Made by a program: the position numbers and the translations under genes
Shown: positions 34,181 to 43,911 of the stretch, piece by piece
Position numbering within the stretch: the first letter of the stretch is position 1
How the letters are laid out: each line of letters begins with the position of its first letter
NCBI RefSeq assembly: GCF_001641085.1
Contig: NZ_LXIE01000050.1
Coordinates: forward strand, 1 to 64,000
Direction of reading: 5' to 3'
DNA: 64,000 nucleotides
Source of the DNA: Aequorivita soesokkakensis
Lineage (GTDB): Bacteria > Bacteroidota > Bacteroidia > Flavobacteriales > Flavobacteriaceae
The notes under the pieces: model-generated
Databases searched by the model: none
Told to the model about the DNA's origin: nothing
What the model saw: only the letters and a program-made list of their open reading frames with translations

Positions 34181-35063
34181 TCCGGTTTTGCTAAATGAAA
34201 CTGTAGAGGGGCTAAACATAAAGCCAGACGGGGTTTATGTGGATGTTACTTTCGGCGGCGGCGGCCACTCCAGGGAAATTCTTAGTCGATTGGGTCCAAA
34301 CGGAAAACTTATAGCTTTTGACCAAGATAAAGATGCTTTGGAAAATGCTTTTGACGACCCAAGATTTTTATTAATCAATCAAAACTTTCGATTTCTGAAG
34401 CAATTTTTGAGATTTCATGGCTATAAAACTGTAGATGGAATTTTAGGTGATTTCGGCGTTTCCTCGCATCAATTTGACGTTGCCGAAAGAGGCTTTTCAA
34501 CACGTTTTGAGGCCAATTTGGATATGCGGATGAATCGCGACACAAATTTTTCGGCATATACGGTGGTCAATAAATATGAAGAAGCACAATTGCGAAATGT
34601 GCTTTCAAATTATGGTGAATTGCGCAGTGCAGCCGGAATGGCACGTGTTATTGTTGAAGCCCGTGAAACCGAAAAAATAAAGACCAGCGAACAACTTAAA
34701 AAAGTGCTCAGTAGATTTCTGCCAGCACATAAAGAAAACAAAATCTTGGCCCAAATCTATCAAGCAATTAGGATTGAGGTTAACCAAGAATTGGAGGCGC
34801 TTAAGGAATTTTTGCTTCAAACAAACGAAGTTCTGAAACCTGGCGGACGTATCAGTTTGATAAGCTATCATTCTTTGGAAGACAGATTGGTAAAGAGATA
34901 CATAAGAAACGGAATGTTTGAAGGGGAGCCAGAAAAAGATGTTTTTGGAAGGGTGGAAGTTCCTTTTAAAGCAGTGGAAAAATTTATAATCCCTTCCGAA
35001 GAAGAAATAAAACAAAACAACCGCGCCCGAAGCGCAAAGCTTCGCATTGCGGAAAAACTATAA
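34167..35063 (+). CDS. rsmH: 16S rRNA (cytosine1402-N4)-methyltransferase RsmH
   Basis: SAM-dependent methyltransferase acting on C1402 of 16S rRNA. Motifs: MEYHNPVLLNETVEGL at the N-terminus, DVTFGGGGHSREIL (SAM binding), DGILGDFGVSSHQFD, RGFSTRFEANLDMRM, and RISLISYHSLEDRLVK. Several in-frame starts (34158, 34161, 34167) exist; MEYHNP matches relatives. Overlaps mraZ by 14 bases. Second gene of the dcw cluster, as in most bacteria. Confidence 0.95.
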   Translation: MEYHNPVLLNETVEGLNIKPDGVYVDVTFGGGGHSREILSRLGPNGKLIAFDQDKDALENAFDDPRFLLINQNFRFLKQFLRFHGYKTVDGILGDFGVSSHQFDVAERGFSTRFEANLDMRMNRDTNFSAYTVVNKYEEAQLRNVLSNYGELRSAAGMARVIVEARETEKIKTSEQLKKVLSRFLPAHKENKILAQIYQAIRIEVNQELEALKEFLLQTNEVLKPGGRISLISYHSLEDRLVKRYIRNGMFEGEPEKDVFGRVEVPFKAVEKFIIPSEEEIKQNNRARSAKLRIAEKL

Positions 35064-35064
35064 A

Positions 35065-35385
35065 ATGAAAGACGGTTTTTACAATATAATAAAAGGAAAA
35101 TTTTTGGTGAGTGACGATGCCTTGAAAAACTGGCGCTTCATCATTTTTCTTTCTGTCTTGGCTTTGATAATGATTGGCAGCTCGCACACCGCAGACAAAA
35201 AAGTGCATAAAATTTCAAAACTGAACGCTGAAGTTAAAGAATTGAAAAGCGAATACGTTGACGTTCGGATGCTGTTGATGCAAGCAAGAATGGAAAGTAA
35301 AATTATAGCCGCAATGGAAAATCGGGGCCTCCAGCCTTCCGGAACGCCACCAAAGAGAATCCGAATTGTAGAAACGAAAAAATAG
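35065..35385 (+). CDS. ftsL: Cell division protein FtsL (FtsL-like)
   Basis: A 106-residue bitopic membrane protein between rsmH and the PBP gene, where ftsL lies in dcw clusters. N-terminal cytoplasmic part (about 1-27), one transmembrane helix (about 29-46, RFIIFLSVLALIMIGSS), then a heptad-rich coiled coil (KISKLNAEVKELKSEYVDVRMLLMQARMES split over 55-85). The frame is open from 35047, but the ATG at 35065 directly after the rsmH stop is preferred. Confidence 0.85.
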   Translation: MKDGFYNIIKGKFLVSDDALKNWRFIIFLSVLALIMIGSSHTADKKVHKISKLNAEVKELKSEYVDVRMLLMQARMESKIIAAMENRGLQPSGTPPKRIRIVETKK

Positions 35386-35417
35386 AATTTAGAAAATAGC
35401 GAAGAGCGAAAAAAAAC

Positions 35418-35445
35418 CTGACAACAGACAACTGATAACTGAAAA
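35418..35445. repeat. Degenerate CTGANAA heptamer repeat abutting the ftsI start
   Basis: CTGACAA, CAGACAA, CTGATAA, CTGAAAA (35418-35445), then ATG at 35446 with no gap. Four in-phase 7-mers in the position of the ribosome-binding site. Confidence 0.85.
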
Positions 35446-37446
35446 ATGGCTTTTGAAGAAAAAAACATATTAAACCGTTTGTACATCGTGGCCGGATGTA
35501 TGTTTCTTTTCGCGCTTGCCATCAGCATCAAGTTGATGAACATTCAGTTTGTGGATGGTGAAAAATACCGTGAATTGGCAAAGGAAAACACTACAAAAAA
35601 CTTTGTAATTCCGGCAAATCGTGGAAATGTTTATGCAGATGACGGCAGTTTGTTGGCAACGTCGGTGCCGAAATATGACATTCGTTTTGATGCAGTTACG
35701 GTTTCTTCCGAAGATTTCAATGAAAACGTAAAACCACTTTCCGAAGGATTGAGCAAAATGTTCGGAAAGCCGGTAGCTTATTATCTGGATATGTTCAGAA
35801 AAGCTCGCGCCGATAAAAACCGCTACCAATTGGTGGTTAAAAATCTAGGTTATTCAAATTATATTAAAGTGAAGAATTTACCGCTTTTTAACAAAGGTCC
35901 GTACAAAGGCGGAATTATTGTTGAACAGCGCACCGTTCGCGAGCATCCCATTGGGCAGATTGCACAACGAACTGTTGGCGATGAGGCTTTTGACCGTCCC
36001 GGCTATTACGCAGTAGGTTTAGAAGGCGCCTTCAATGATTTGTTGACTGGGAAAGAAGGCCATCGCCTAAAACAAAAAATTGCCCAAGGCCAATGGAAGC
36101 CAGTTTATGACGAAAACGAAATTGAACCACAGGATGGGTATGATATTGTTTCAACCATAAATGTAAACATACAGGATATTGCCCACCATGCGCTGTTAAA
36201 ACAGCTGGAATACTACGAAGCAGAACACGGGAGCGTAATTGTAATGGAAGTTGCCACGGGTGAAATTAAAGCCGTTTCAAATCTTGGTCGAACTTCTGAC
36301 GGAACATATTACGAAAAATTGAACTACGCCATTGGCGAATCACACGAGCCTGGTTCTACTTTTAAAGTGATGGCTTTTATGGCCGCTTTGGAAGATAAGG
36401 TTATCGATACCAGTTCGGTAATAGATACTGGTAATGGCGTGAAAGTTTTTTACGGAAGAAAAATATATGATTCGCACCGTGGAGGCTTCGGAAAAATTTC
36501 TGCAGCTCGTGCTTTGGAAGTTTCCTCAAACATTGGTTTGGCTACGATTATAAACGATAATTATTCAAAAAACCCGAACAAGTTTATCGATCGCTTGAAA
36601 AGTTGGCATTTAAATGAAAAAACTGGAGTTGCCATAAAAGGCGAGGGAACCCCAATGATTCCACAACCGGGTGACAAAAAATGGAGCCGAAATGCACTCC
36701 CTTCTATGGCTTATGGCTATAATCTGAGACTGACGCCTTTGCAAACGCTAACTTTTTATAACGCAATCGCAAATCATGGCGTAATGGTAAAACCCCGATT
36801 TATAAAAGAAGTTAGGGCTTGGAATGAAAAAGTTACTGCCTATGATACCAAGATTATAAATCCTAAAATATGTTCTGATGAAACGTTGAAGCAGGTTCGG
36901 GAAATACTAAAAAATACTGTGAAAAGAGGTACTGGTAAATCACTTTATTCGCCAGATTTTTCGATGGCAGGAAAAACGGGAACTGCCCAAACCGAATATT
37001 GGATGCCGGATTGGAAGAGCAATCGCCGCTACATTTCATCATTCGCAGGATTTTTTCCTGCGGAAAACCCGAAGTATTCCTGCATCGTGATTATTCACAA
37101 ACCGAGTACAAAAAAAGGATTTTACGGAGCCGATGTTTCGGGTCCAGTTTTTAAAAGAATCGCCCAGAAAATCTTTACCGATTCCCAAATTATTGATTCT
37201 GTGGAAGGCGTAGAAAAGACCGATCCAGCAATTGAAAAAGATTTTGAACAGTACTATGCAAAGTTGCAACAACCCGCCAAAACCGTTCCAAATGTTACCG
37301 GAATGGCGGGAATGGACGCTGTTTCACTTTTGGAAAACCTTGGGCTGCGAGTGCAAGTTGTGGGCAATGGAACTGTTTCAAGCCAATCCATAAAATCTGG
37401 CGAAAACCTGAAAAAAGGACAATTAATAACATTGAACTTATCGTGA
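35446..37446 (+). CDS. ftsI: Division penicillin-binding protein (FtsI/PBP3) with C-terminal PASTA domain
   Basis: Septal peptidoglycan transpeptidase. 666 residues: short cytoplasmic tail, one transmembrane anchor (about 10-32), dimerisation domain (about 45-220), transpeptidase domain with SxxK S304-T-F-K307, SxN S360-x-N362 and KTG K510-T-G512, then a PASTA domain (about 610-666, VPNVTGMAGMDAVSLLENLG). The PASTA module is typical of Bacteroidetes FtsI and absent from E. coli. Its stop overlaps the GTG start of murE. Confidence 0.95.
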   Translation: MAFEEKNILNRLYIVAGCMFLFALAISIKLMNIQFVDGEKYRELAKENTTKNFVIPANRGNVYADDGSLLATSVPKYDIRFDAVTVSSEDFNENVKPLSEGLSKMFGKPVAYYLDMFRKARADKNRYQLVVKNLGYSNYIKVKNLPLFNKGPYKGGIIVEQRTVREHPIGQIAQRTVGDEAFDRPGYYAVGLEGAFNDLLTGKEGHRLKQKIAQGQWKPVYDENEIEPQDGYDIVSTINVNIQDIAHHALLKQLEYYEAEHGSVIVMEVATGEIKAVSNLGRTSDGTYYEKLNYAIGESHEPGSTFKVMAFMAALEDKVIDTSSVIDTGNGVKVFYGRKIYDSHRGGFGKISAARALEVSSNIGLATIINDNYSKNPNKFIDRLKSWHLNEKTGVAIKGEGTPMIPQPGDKKWSRNALPSMAYGYNLRLTPLQTLTFYNAIANHGVMVKPRFIKEVRAWNEKVTAYDTKIINPKICSDETLKQVREILKNTVKRGTGKSLYSPDFSMAGKTGTAQTEYWMPDWKSNRRYISSFAGFFPAENPKYSCIVIIHKPSTKKGFYGADVSGPVFKRIAQKIFTDSQIIDSVEGVEKTDPAIEKDFEQYYAKLQQPAKTVPNVTGMAGMDAVSLLENLGLRVQVVGNGTVSSQSIKSGENLKKGQLITLNLS

Positions 37447-38906
37447 TTTTGTTAAAGGACATATTGTACAAAGTTACCATCGAAAGCGTCGTTGGCAGTA
37501 CATCCGTGGCCATAAACAATCTTGAATTTGATTCGCGAAAAGTTTCATTGAACGATGTTTTTATTGCAATAAAAGGAACCGTTTCAGACGGACATCAGTT
37601 CATAAAAAAGGCAGCCGATCAAGGCGCTTTGGCCATTATTTGCGAGACCTTACCGGAAAATATAGTCAACGGAATTACGTATGTTCAGGTTGCAGATTCA
37701 CACAAAGCTTTGGCTATTATGGCCGCCAATTATTACGGAAATCCTTCAGAAGAATTAAAGCTTGTGGGTATAACGGGAACCAACGGGAAAACAACGGTTT
37801 CCTCTCTTTTATACCAACTTTTCAAAAAAGCGGGGTTGGAGGCTGGACTGCTTTCCACCGTAAAAATAATGATCGGCGATGCTGAATTTAAGGCTACACA
37901 CACAACGCCGGATTCTTTAACCATAAATAAATACCTGCGCGAAATGGTGGATGCAGGTGTGGAATATTGCTTTATGGAAGTGAGTTCCCACGGAATCCAT
38001 CAAAAACGTACAGAAGCGCTTCATTTTACGGGGGGCGTTTTTACGAATCTTTCCCACGATCATTTAGATTATCACAAGGATTTTGCGGAATACCGAGATG
38101 TAAAAAAATCTTTTTTTGATGAATTGCCAAAAACCGCTTTTGCATTGGTAAATGTGGATGATAAAAATGGTGTGGTAATGCTTCAAAACACAAAAGCAAA
38201 AAAATACACCTACGCCCTAAAAACCTATGCTGACTATAAAGCGCAGATTTTGGAAAGTCAATTTACTGGCCAACTTCTTAAAATAAACAATCAGGAATTG
38301 TGGGTTAAATTGATTGGCGGTTTTAATGCTTATAATCTACTTGCAATTTTCGGAACTGCACAACTTTTAGGCTTGAAGGAACTGGAAATCCTTCAAATAA
38401 TGAGCACTTTGAATAGTGTTGATGGACGTTTCCAATATTTAATTTCAGAAAAGAAAATTACCGCCATTGTAGATTATGCACACACGCCCGATGCATTGAA
38501 AAATGTTTTGGAAACCATAAATAGCATCCGCACCGGAAATGAAGAAGTGATTACTGTAGTTGGCTGCGGCGGCGATCGCGATGCGCAAAAACGCCCTGTG
38601 ATGGGGAACATCGCAGCTTCATTGAGCACAAAAGTGGTTTTTACAAGTGACAATCCGCGGACTGAAAATCCAGAAAAAATTATAGAACAAATAGAAACAG
38701 GCGTGCCTGCGGAACATTATAAAAAAACAATTTCCATAACAAATAGAAAGGAAGCCATAAAAGCCGCCTGCCAAATGGCGCAGGAAAATGACATCATTTT
38801 GATTGCCGGAAAAGGCCACGAAACCTATCAGGAAATAAACGGAGAGCGCTTCAATTTTGATGATTTTAAAATAGTAAACGAAATTTTAATAGCCCTAAAC
38901 AAATAG
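37443..38906 (+). CDS. murE: UDP-MurNAc-L-Ala-D-Glu:meso-DAP ligase MurE
   Basis: Adds the third residue to the peptidoglycan stem peptide. 487 residues, ATP-binding GITGTNGKTTVSSLLY, and the amino acid-selecting motif SDNPRTENP: DNPR indicates meso-diaminopimelate. Starts with GTG inside the ftsI stop (4-base overlap), so translational coupling is likely. The start MILLKDILYKVTIES agrees with relatives. Confidence 0.95.
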   Translation: MILLKDILYKVTIESVVGSTSVAINNLEFDSRKVSLNDVFIAIKGTVSDGHQFIKKAADQGALAIICETLPENIVNGITYVQVADSHKALAIMAANYYGNPSEELKLVGITGTNGKTTVSSLLYQLFKKAGLEAGLLSTVKIMIGDAEFKATHTTPDSLTINKYLREMVDAGVEYCFMEVSSHGIHQKRTEALHFTGGVFTNLSHDHLDYHKDFAEYRDVKKSFFDELPKTAFALVNVDDKNGVVMLQNTKAKKYTYALKTYADYKAQILESQFTGQLLKINNQELWVKLIGGFNAYNLLAIFGTAQLLGLKELEILQIMSTLNSVDGRFQYLISEKKITAIVDYAHTPDALKNVLETINSIRTGNEEVITVVGCGGDRDAQKRPVMGNIAASLSTKVVFTSDNPRTENPEKIIEQIETGVPAEHYKKTISITNRKEAIKAACQMAQENDIILIAGKGHETYQEINGERFNFDDFKIVNEILIALNK

Positions 38907-38909
38907 CCA

Positions 38910-40142
38910 ATGCTTTATTATCTTTTTGAATATTTAGATAAAACATACGACTTGCCAGGTGCGGGATTATTCAATTTCATTACGTTTCGGGCTATTTTGG
39001 CGGTTATTCTTTCGCTTTTTATTGCTTCGGTTTACGGAAAAAAAATAATCAATTATTTAAGAAAAAAACAAGTTGGTGAATCTATCCGCGACCTTGGTTT
39101 GGAAGGACAAAACGAAAAAGCGGGAACGCCAACAATGGGCGGAATCATTATAATTCTCGCTACGTTGGTTCCGGTTTTACTATTCGCAAAGCTTGAAAAT
39201 ATATATGTAATACTTCTGATTGTAACCACACTGTGGATGGGAATTATTGGATTTATAGACGATTATATAAAGAAATTTAAAAATGACAAACAAGGTTTAC
39301 CCGGAAAATTTAAAATAATAGGGCAGGTTGGCTTAGGATTGTTTGTTGGCGCAACAATGTATTTTCACCCAGATATCATCGTGCAGCGAAATATTGCCGA
39401 TCCAGGAACCGAAACTGAAATTATTGCGAAAGGGCCAACCAATGAATTTTACGTGAAGGACAAAGCAATGCTCACAACCATTCCTTTTGTAAAAGAAAAC
39501 GAGTTTAACTATTCCGAATTGATCAGTTGGGCTGGTGATAATTACAAAAGCTATGTATGGCTAATTTTCATTCCGATCGTAATTTTTATCATCACCGCAG
39601 TTTCAAACGGGGCCAATCTCACCGATGGAATAGATGGGCTTGCGGCAGGAACATCGGCAATTATTGGAGTTACGCTCGCACTTTTTGCTTGGGTTTCGGG
39701 TAACGTAATTCTTTCTGACTATCTCAATATTATGTACATCCCGAACACGGGTGAAATGACCATTTTCATCACCGCATTTGTTGGAGCGCTTATCGGGTTT
39801 TTATGGTACAATACCTACCCTGCACAAGTATTTATGGGCGATACAGGCAGTTTGACCATTGGCGGAATTATAGCAGTAATAGCAATTGCCGTTCGAAAAG
39901 AATTGTTGATACCGATTCTCTGCGGAATATTTCTGATGGAAAATCTTTCAGTGGTTTTGCAAGTAAGTTGGTTCAAATACACAAAAAAGAAATTTGGTGA
40001 AGGAAGGCGCATTTTCAGAATGTCGCCATTACATCATCACTATCAAATTAAAGGTTTTCACGAAAGTAAAATTGTAACACGATTTTGGATTGTGGGAATT
40101 TTTTTGGCAATAATTACAATTGTTACACTAAAAATTAGATAA
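38910..40142 (+). CDS. mraY: Phospho-N-acetylmuramoyl-pentapeptide transferase MraY
   Basis: Integral membrane enzyme transferring phospho-MurNAc-pentapeptide to undecaprenyl phosphate to make lipid I. 410 residues with about ten transmembrane helices; motifs [24 protein letters not shown] (catalytic Asp pair), [17 protein letters not shown] and [12 protein letters not shown]. An insertion of about 40 polar residues between helices around residues 150-195 is typical of the Bacteroidetes form. Located 3 bases after murE. murF, which usually precedes mraY in other phyla, is missing here. Confidence 0.96.
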   Translation: MLYYLFEYLDKTYDLPGAGLFNFITFRAILAVILSLFIASVYGKKIINYLRKKQVGESIRDLGLEGQNEKAGTPTMGGIIIILATLVPVLLFAKLENIYVILLIVTTLWMGIIGFIDDYIKKFKNDKQGLPGKFKIIGQVGLGLFVGATMYFHPDIIVQRNIADPGTETEIIAKGPTNEFYVKDKAMLTTIPFVKENEFNYSELISWAGDNYKSYVWLIFIPIVIFIITAVSNGANLTDGIDGLAAGTSAIIGVTLALFAWVSGNVILSDYLNIMYIPNTGEMTIFITAFVGALIGFLWYNTYPAQVFMGDTGSLTIGGIIAVIAIAVRKELLIPILCGIFLMENLSVVLQVSWFKYTKKKFGEGRRIFRMSPLHHHYQIKGFHESKIVTRFWIVGIFLAIITIVTLKIR

Positions 40143-40143
40143 A

Positions 40144-41481
40144 GTGAAACAACGGCTGGTGATTTTAGGAGGTGGAGAAAGTGGAGTAGGAACAGCCATT
40201 TTAGGATTAAAGAAGGGGTTTGAAGTATTCGTTTCAGACTTCGGAAAAATAAAGGATAAGTACAAAGAAGTTCTTATAAATAATGGGATTGAATGGGAAG
40301 AGGAAGGTCATTCCGAAGAGAAAATCCTTTCCGCAACAATAGTGATGAAAAGCCCGGGAATTCCCGATAAGGCACCAATCATCAAAAAGTTGCACGAAAA
40401 AGGAGTGAAGGTTATTTCTGAAATTGAGTTCGCTGCAAAATTCACGAAAGCAACAATCGTAGGAATCACTGGAAGCAACGGAAAAACCACAACGGCAAGC
40501 TTGACCTATGAATTGCTAAAAAATGGCGGATTGAATGTGGCTTTGGGCGGAAATATCGGGAAGAGTTTCGCAGAACAGGTTTCCGAGGAAAAGTATGAAA
40601 ATTTTGTACTTGAGCTAAGTAGTTTTCAGCTTGACGGAATTGAAACCTTTGCGCCACACATCGCAGTTTTGACCAATTTGAGTCCGGATCATTTGGATAG
40701 ATATGATTATAAATATGAAAACTATATCGCTTCAAAATTCAGGATAACGATGAACCAAACGTCGCAAGATTATTTCATCTATGACGCAGATGATGTTGAA
40801 ATAATAAAATGGCTTTCGCAAAACCCAATCAAATCGCAGCCGCTGCCATTTTCAACAAAAAAAGAATTGAATCAGGGGGCGTTCAAAAGAAATAAAGAAA
40901 TAATAATAAAAATAAATAATAAAGAATTCAATATGCCAATCGCAACAATCGGAATCCAAGGGGAACACAATGTAAAGAATGCTATGGCCGCTTCAACGGT
41001 AGCCACATTATTGAGAATACGGAAACAGACTATTCGTGAAAGCCTGGAAGGTTTTCAAGGTGTGGAACATCGACTTGAAAAAGTATTGAAAATTAACAAT
41101 GTGATGTACATCAATGATTCCAAGGCCACCAATGTGAACGCAACATTTTTTGCGTTGGACAGCATGGAAAATCCAACCGTTTGGATTTTGGGCGGCGTTG
41201 ACAAGGGCAATGATTACACTGAATTGCTTCCATTGGTAAACGAAAAAGTAAAGGCAATAATCTGTTTAGGAGTTGATAATGAAAAAATTATTAGTGCTTT
41301 TGGAAACGTTGTGGATACTATTGTTGAAACAGATTCTATGAAGATGGCGGTGCAGGTTGCTTATAAATTGGCCGAACGAAACAACACTGTTCTCCTTTCT
41401 CCCGCCTGCGCAAGTTTCGATTTATTTGAAAACTACGAAGACCGCGGAAGACAATTTAAAGAAGCGGTTAGAAATTTATAA
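40144..41481 (+). CDS. murD: UDP-MurNAc-L-Ala:D-Glu ligase MurD
   Basis: Adds D-glutamate to UDP-MurNAc-L-Ala. 445 residues; N-terminal Rossmann-like GGGESGVGTAILG, ATP loop GITGSNGKTTTASL, NLSPDHLDRYD (Mg/ATP) and DSKATNVNATFFAL in the C-terminal domain. Starts with GTG one base after the mraY stop; no in-frame ATG lies upstream. Confidence 0.95.
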   Translation: MKQRLVILGGGESGVGTAILGLKKGFEVFVSDFGKIKDKYKEVLINNGIEWEEEGHSEEKILSATIVMKSPGIPDKAPIIKKLHEKGVKVISEIEFAAKFTKATIVGITGSNGKTTTASLTYELLKNGGLNVALGGNIGKSFAEQVSEEKYENFVLELSSFQLDGIETFAPHIAVLTNLSPDHLDRYDYKYENYIASKFRITMNQTSQDYFIYDADDVEIIKWLSQNPIKSQPLPFSTKKELNQGAFKRNKEIIIKINNKEFNMPIATIGIQGEHNVKNAMAASTVATLLRIRKQTIRESLEGFQGVEHRLEKVLKINNVMYINDSKATNVNATFFALDSMENPTVWILGGVDKGNDYTELLPLVNEKVKAIICLGVDNEKIISAFGNVVDTIVETDSMKMAVQVAYKLAERNNTVLLSPACASFDLFENYEDRGRQFKEAVRNL

Positions 41482-41485
41482 TTTC

Positions 41486-41506
41486 AATAAACAATAAACA
41501 ATAAAC
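41486..41506. repeat. AATAAAC heptamer tandem repeat before ftsW
   Basis: Three perfect copies of AATAAAC filling most of the 31-bp gap between murD and the GTG start of ftsW. The same unit occurs twice at 25851-25864. Confidence 0.9.
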
Positions 41507-41512
41507 GGAAAA

Positions 41513-42703
41513 GTGAAAAACATTTTTCAATACATACAAGGCGATAGAGCAATTTGGGGAGTAGTGGGGCTTTTGGCGTTGTTTTCCTTTTTGCCGGTTT
41601 ACAGCGCGAGTAGTAATCTTGCGTATTTGTATGGCGATGGAAGTACACTGCCTTATCTATTTAAACATTTCGCCCATTTAGTATTGGGGTTTGCCATTTT
41701 GTATGGCGTTCACAAAATTCCGTATAACTACTTTCGTGGACTTTCAATTATTGCTATTCCGGTAGTTGTATTGCTTTTGATAATTACAATGGCCGAAGGA
41801 ACCACTATTGAAGGCGCCAACGCGAGCAGGTGGATTCGTGTGCCTTTTGTTGGGGTTACATTCCAAACTTCAACTTTGGCTGGAGTGGTTTTGATGACTT
41901 ATGTAGCGCGTTATTTATCGCGAATAAAAGATAAAGCGGTTACTTTTAAAGAAACATTGTTGCCGCTTTGGGTTCCGGTATTTATTGTACTTGCTTTAAT
42001 ACTTCCGGCAAATTTTTCTACCACGGCAATCTTCTTTTTAATGATCGTATTATTGGTGTTTATCGGCGGGTATCCATTGCGATATTTAGGAATTATTTTA
42101 GGCGCAGGCCTAATTTTTCTCACCCTTTTTGTGATTTCAGCAAAAGCGTTTCCGGGAGTTTTCCCGAACCGTGTAGATACTTGGATAAGTAGGGTTGAAA
42201 ATTTCAGTGATGATAAAGATACTGAAGCAGACTATCAAATAGAAAAAGCGAAAATAGCAATTGCCTCGGGTGGTGTAACAGGTCTTGGACCGGGCAAAAG
42301 TGTCCAAAAAAACTTTTTGCCGCAGTCGTCGTCAGATTTTATTTATGCAATAATTGTAGAAGAATTTGGTCTTTTTGGTGGTCTGTTTTTAATGGTGCTG
42401 TATTTATTTCTATTATTCCGAATTGTAATAGTTGCACATAAATCAACTTCCGTTTTTGGAAAACTGCTCGTCATTGGCGTGGGCTTGCCAATTATTTTTA
42501 GAGCGATGATAAATATGGCTGTTGCCGTGGAATTGTTTCCTGTAACGGGTCAAAACCTACCATTAATAAGTAGTGGAGGAACTTCAATTTGGATGACCTG
42601 TTTGGCCTTGGGAATGGTTTTGAGCGTAAGCGCAAAAAGAGAAATAGTTGCAAAAGAAGAAAAGGAAGAAAACCCATTGGATATTTTAAGCGAAGCGATT
42701 TAG
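41513..42703 (+). CDS. ftsW: Septal peptidoglycan glycosyltransferase FtsW (SEDS family)
   Basis: Polymerises lipid II at the septum together with FtsI. 396 residues, about ten transmembrane helices; SEDS landmarks GDRAIWGVVGLLALFSFLPVYSAS (in two parts), ANASRWIRVP, PQSSSDFIYAIIVEEFG and ISSGGTSIWMTCLALG. Starts with GTG. Follows murD after a short heptamer repeat. Confidence 0.95.
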   Translation: MKNIFQYIQGDRAIWGVVGLLALFSFLPVYSASSNLAYLYGDGSTLPYLFKHFAHLVLGFAILYGVHKIPYNYFRGLSIIAIPVVVLLLIITMAEGTTIEGANASRWIRVPFVGVTFQTSTLAGVVLMTYVARYLSRIKDKAVTFKETLLPLWVPVFIVLALILPANFSTTAIFFLMIVLLVFIGGYPLRYLGIILGAGLIFLTLFVISAKAFPGVFPNRVDTWISRVENFSDDKDTEADYQIEKAKIAIASGGVTGLGPGKSVQKNFLPQSSSDFIYAIIVEEFGLFGGLFLMVLYLFLLFRIVIVAHKSTSVFGKLLVIGVGLPIIFRAMINMAVAVELFPVTGQNLPLISSGGTSIWMTCLALGMVLSVSAKREIVAKEEKEENPLDILSEAI

Positions 42704-42737
42704 AAATACGAAATACAAAATTGAATAAATAGAAATC
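42703..42737. repeat. Degenerate GAAATAC heptamer repeat between ftsW and murG
   Basis: GAAATAC, GAAATAC, AAAATTG, AATAAAT, AGAAATC in phase; the first unit begins on the last base of the ftsW stop and the last ends two bases before the murG TTG start at 42740. Confidence 0.7.
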
Positions 42738-42739
42738 TT

Positions 42740-43834
42740 TTGAAACACAAATTCATCATAAGCGGCGGCGGCACCGGAGGTCATATTTACCCGGCGGTTG
42801 CCATTGCGAACGAGTTAAAAATCCGTTTCCCCTATGCTGAATTTTTGTTCGTGGGCGCTGAAGATAGAATGGAAATGGAGAAAGTGCCGCAAGCGGGCTA
42901 TAAAATAAAAGGTCTTTGGATTTCTGGTCTGCAACGAAGTTTATCACTTCAAAATTTAGCTTTTCCCTTAAAACTCGTTTCCAGTTTGCGAAAATCCCAA
43001 AAAATCCTGAAAAATTTTAAACCAGATATTGCAATAGGAACGGGAGGTTATGCAAGCGCTCCGTTATTGCGAATGGCTGCATTGCGTAATATTCCCTGCT
43101 TAATCCAAGAACAGAACAGTCATGCCGGAATCACAAACAAATGGCTGAGTGGGAAAGTTCAAAAAATATGTGTGGCTTATGAAGGGATGGAGAAATTCTT
43201 CCCATCGGAAAAAATAATACTTACGGGAAATCCAGTTCGGCAGGATTTGCTGGATATTTCTTCCAAAAAAGAAGAAGCTATTTCTTTCTTCAATTTAAAA
43301 AATGAAAAGAAAACATTGTTGGTTTTGGGCGGAAGCTTGGGCGCAAGACGCATCAACCAATTAATTGAGAAATCATTGCCATTTTTTGAAAAGAACGATT
43401 TACAACTAATCTGGCAATGCGGAAAATATTACGAAGAAACCTATAAAAACAAAGGAAGCGAAACAGTGCAAGTCCACGCTTTTTTAAACCGAATGGATTT
43501 GGCGTATGCTGCGGCAGATTTCATTATTTCAAGAGCGGGAGCACTTTCTGTTTCTGAATTGTGTTTGGTTGGAAAGCCTGTTGTTTTCATTCCATCACCA
43601 AATGTTGCCGAAGATCACCAAACAAAAAATGCAAAAGCAATTTCTGAAAAAAATGCTGCGTTGCTGATTAAAGAAAACGATTTGGATTCCAGCTTTGAAA
43701 GTGAATTTTCAGAATTGATTACTTCCGAAGAAAAACAAAAAACCCTTTCGGAAAGCATAAAAAAACTGGCGAAACCAAATGCCACAAAAGAAATTGTGGA
43801 GGAGATTGAGAAATTATTAGAAAAAAGTCGATGA
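42740..43834 (+). CDS. murG: UDP-GlcNAc:lipid I N-acetylglucosaminyltransferase MurG
   Basis: Converts lipid I to lipid II at the inner face of the membrane. 364 residues, GT-B fold; [17 protein letters not shown] (N-terminal G-loop), [24 protein letters not shown] and [18 protein letters not shown] plus [11 protein letters not shown]. The start is TTG. The last codons and stop lie in the first copy of a 16-bp tandem repeat. Confidence 0.95.
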   Translation: MKHKFIISGGGTGGHIYPAVAIANELKIRFPYAEFLFVGAEDRMEMEKVPQAGYKIKGLWISGLQRSLSLQNLAFPLKLVSSLRKSQKILKNFKPDIAIGTGGYASAPLLRMAALRNIPCLIQEQNSHAGITNKWLSGKVQKICVAYEGMEKFFPSEKIILTGNPVRQDLLDISSKKEEAISFFNLKNEKKTLLVLGGSLGARRINQLIEKSLPFFEKNDLQLIWQCGKYYEETYKNKGSETVQVHAFLNRMDLAYAAADFIISRAGALSVSELCLVGKPVVFIPSPNVAEDHQTKNAKAISEKNAALLIKENDLDSSFESEFSELITSEEKQKTLSESIKKLAKPNATKEIVEEIEKLLEKSR

Positions 43835-43895
43835 GTTGAGAAGTCGATGAGTTGAGAAGAAGACTCAACTCCTAAACTTATCGACTCATCGACTA
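43826..43895. repeat. 16-bp direct repeat with inverted partner between murG and murC
   Basis: AGTCGATGAGTTGAGA at 43826-43841 and again at 43842-43857; the first copy contains the murG stop. Further on, CTCAACT (43864-43870) and ACTCATCGACT (43884-43894 region) are reverse complements of parts of the unit, so the RNA can fold into alternative hairpins between murG and murC. No T tract, so not a simple terminator. Confidence 0.8.
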
Positions 43896-43911
43896 AATTA
43901 AACCTGAAACA

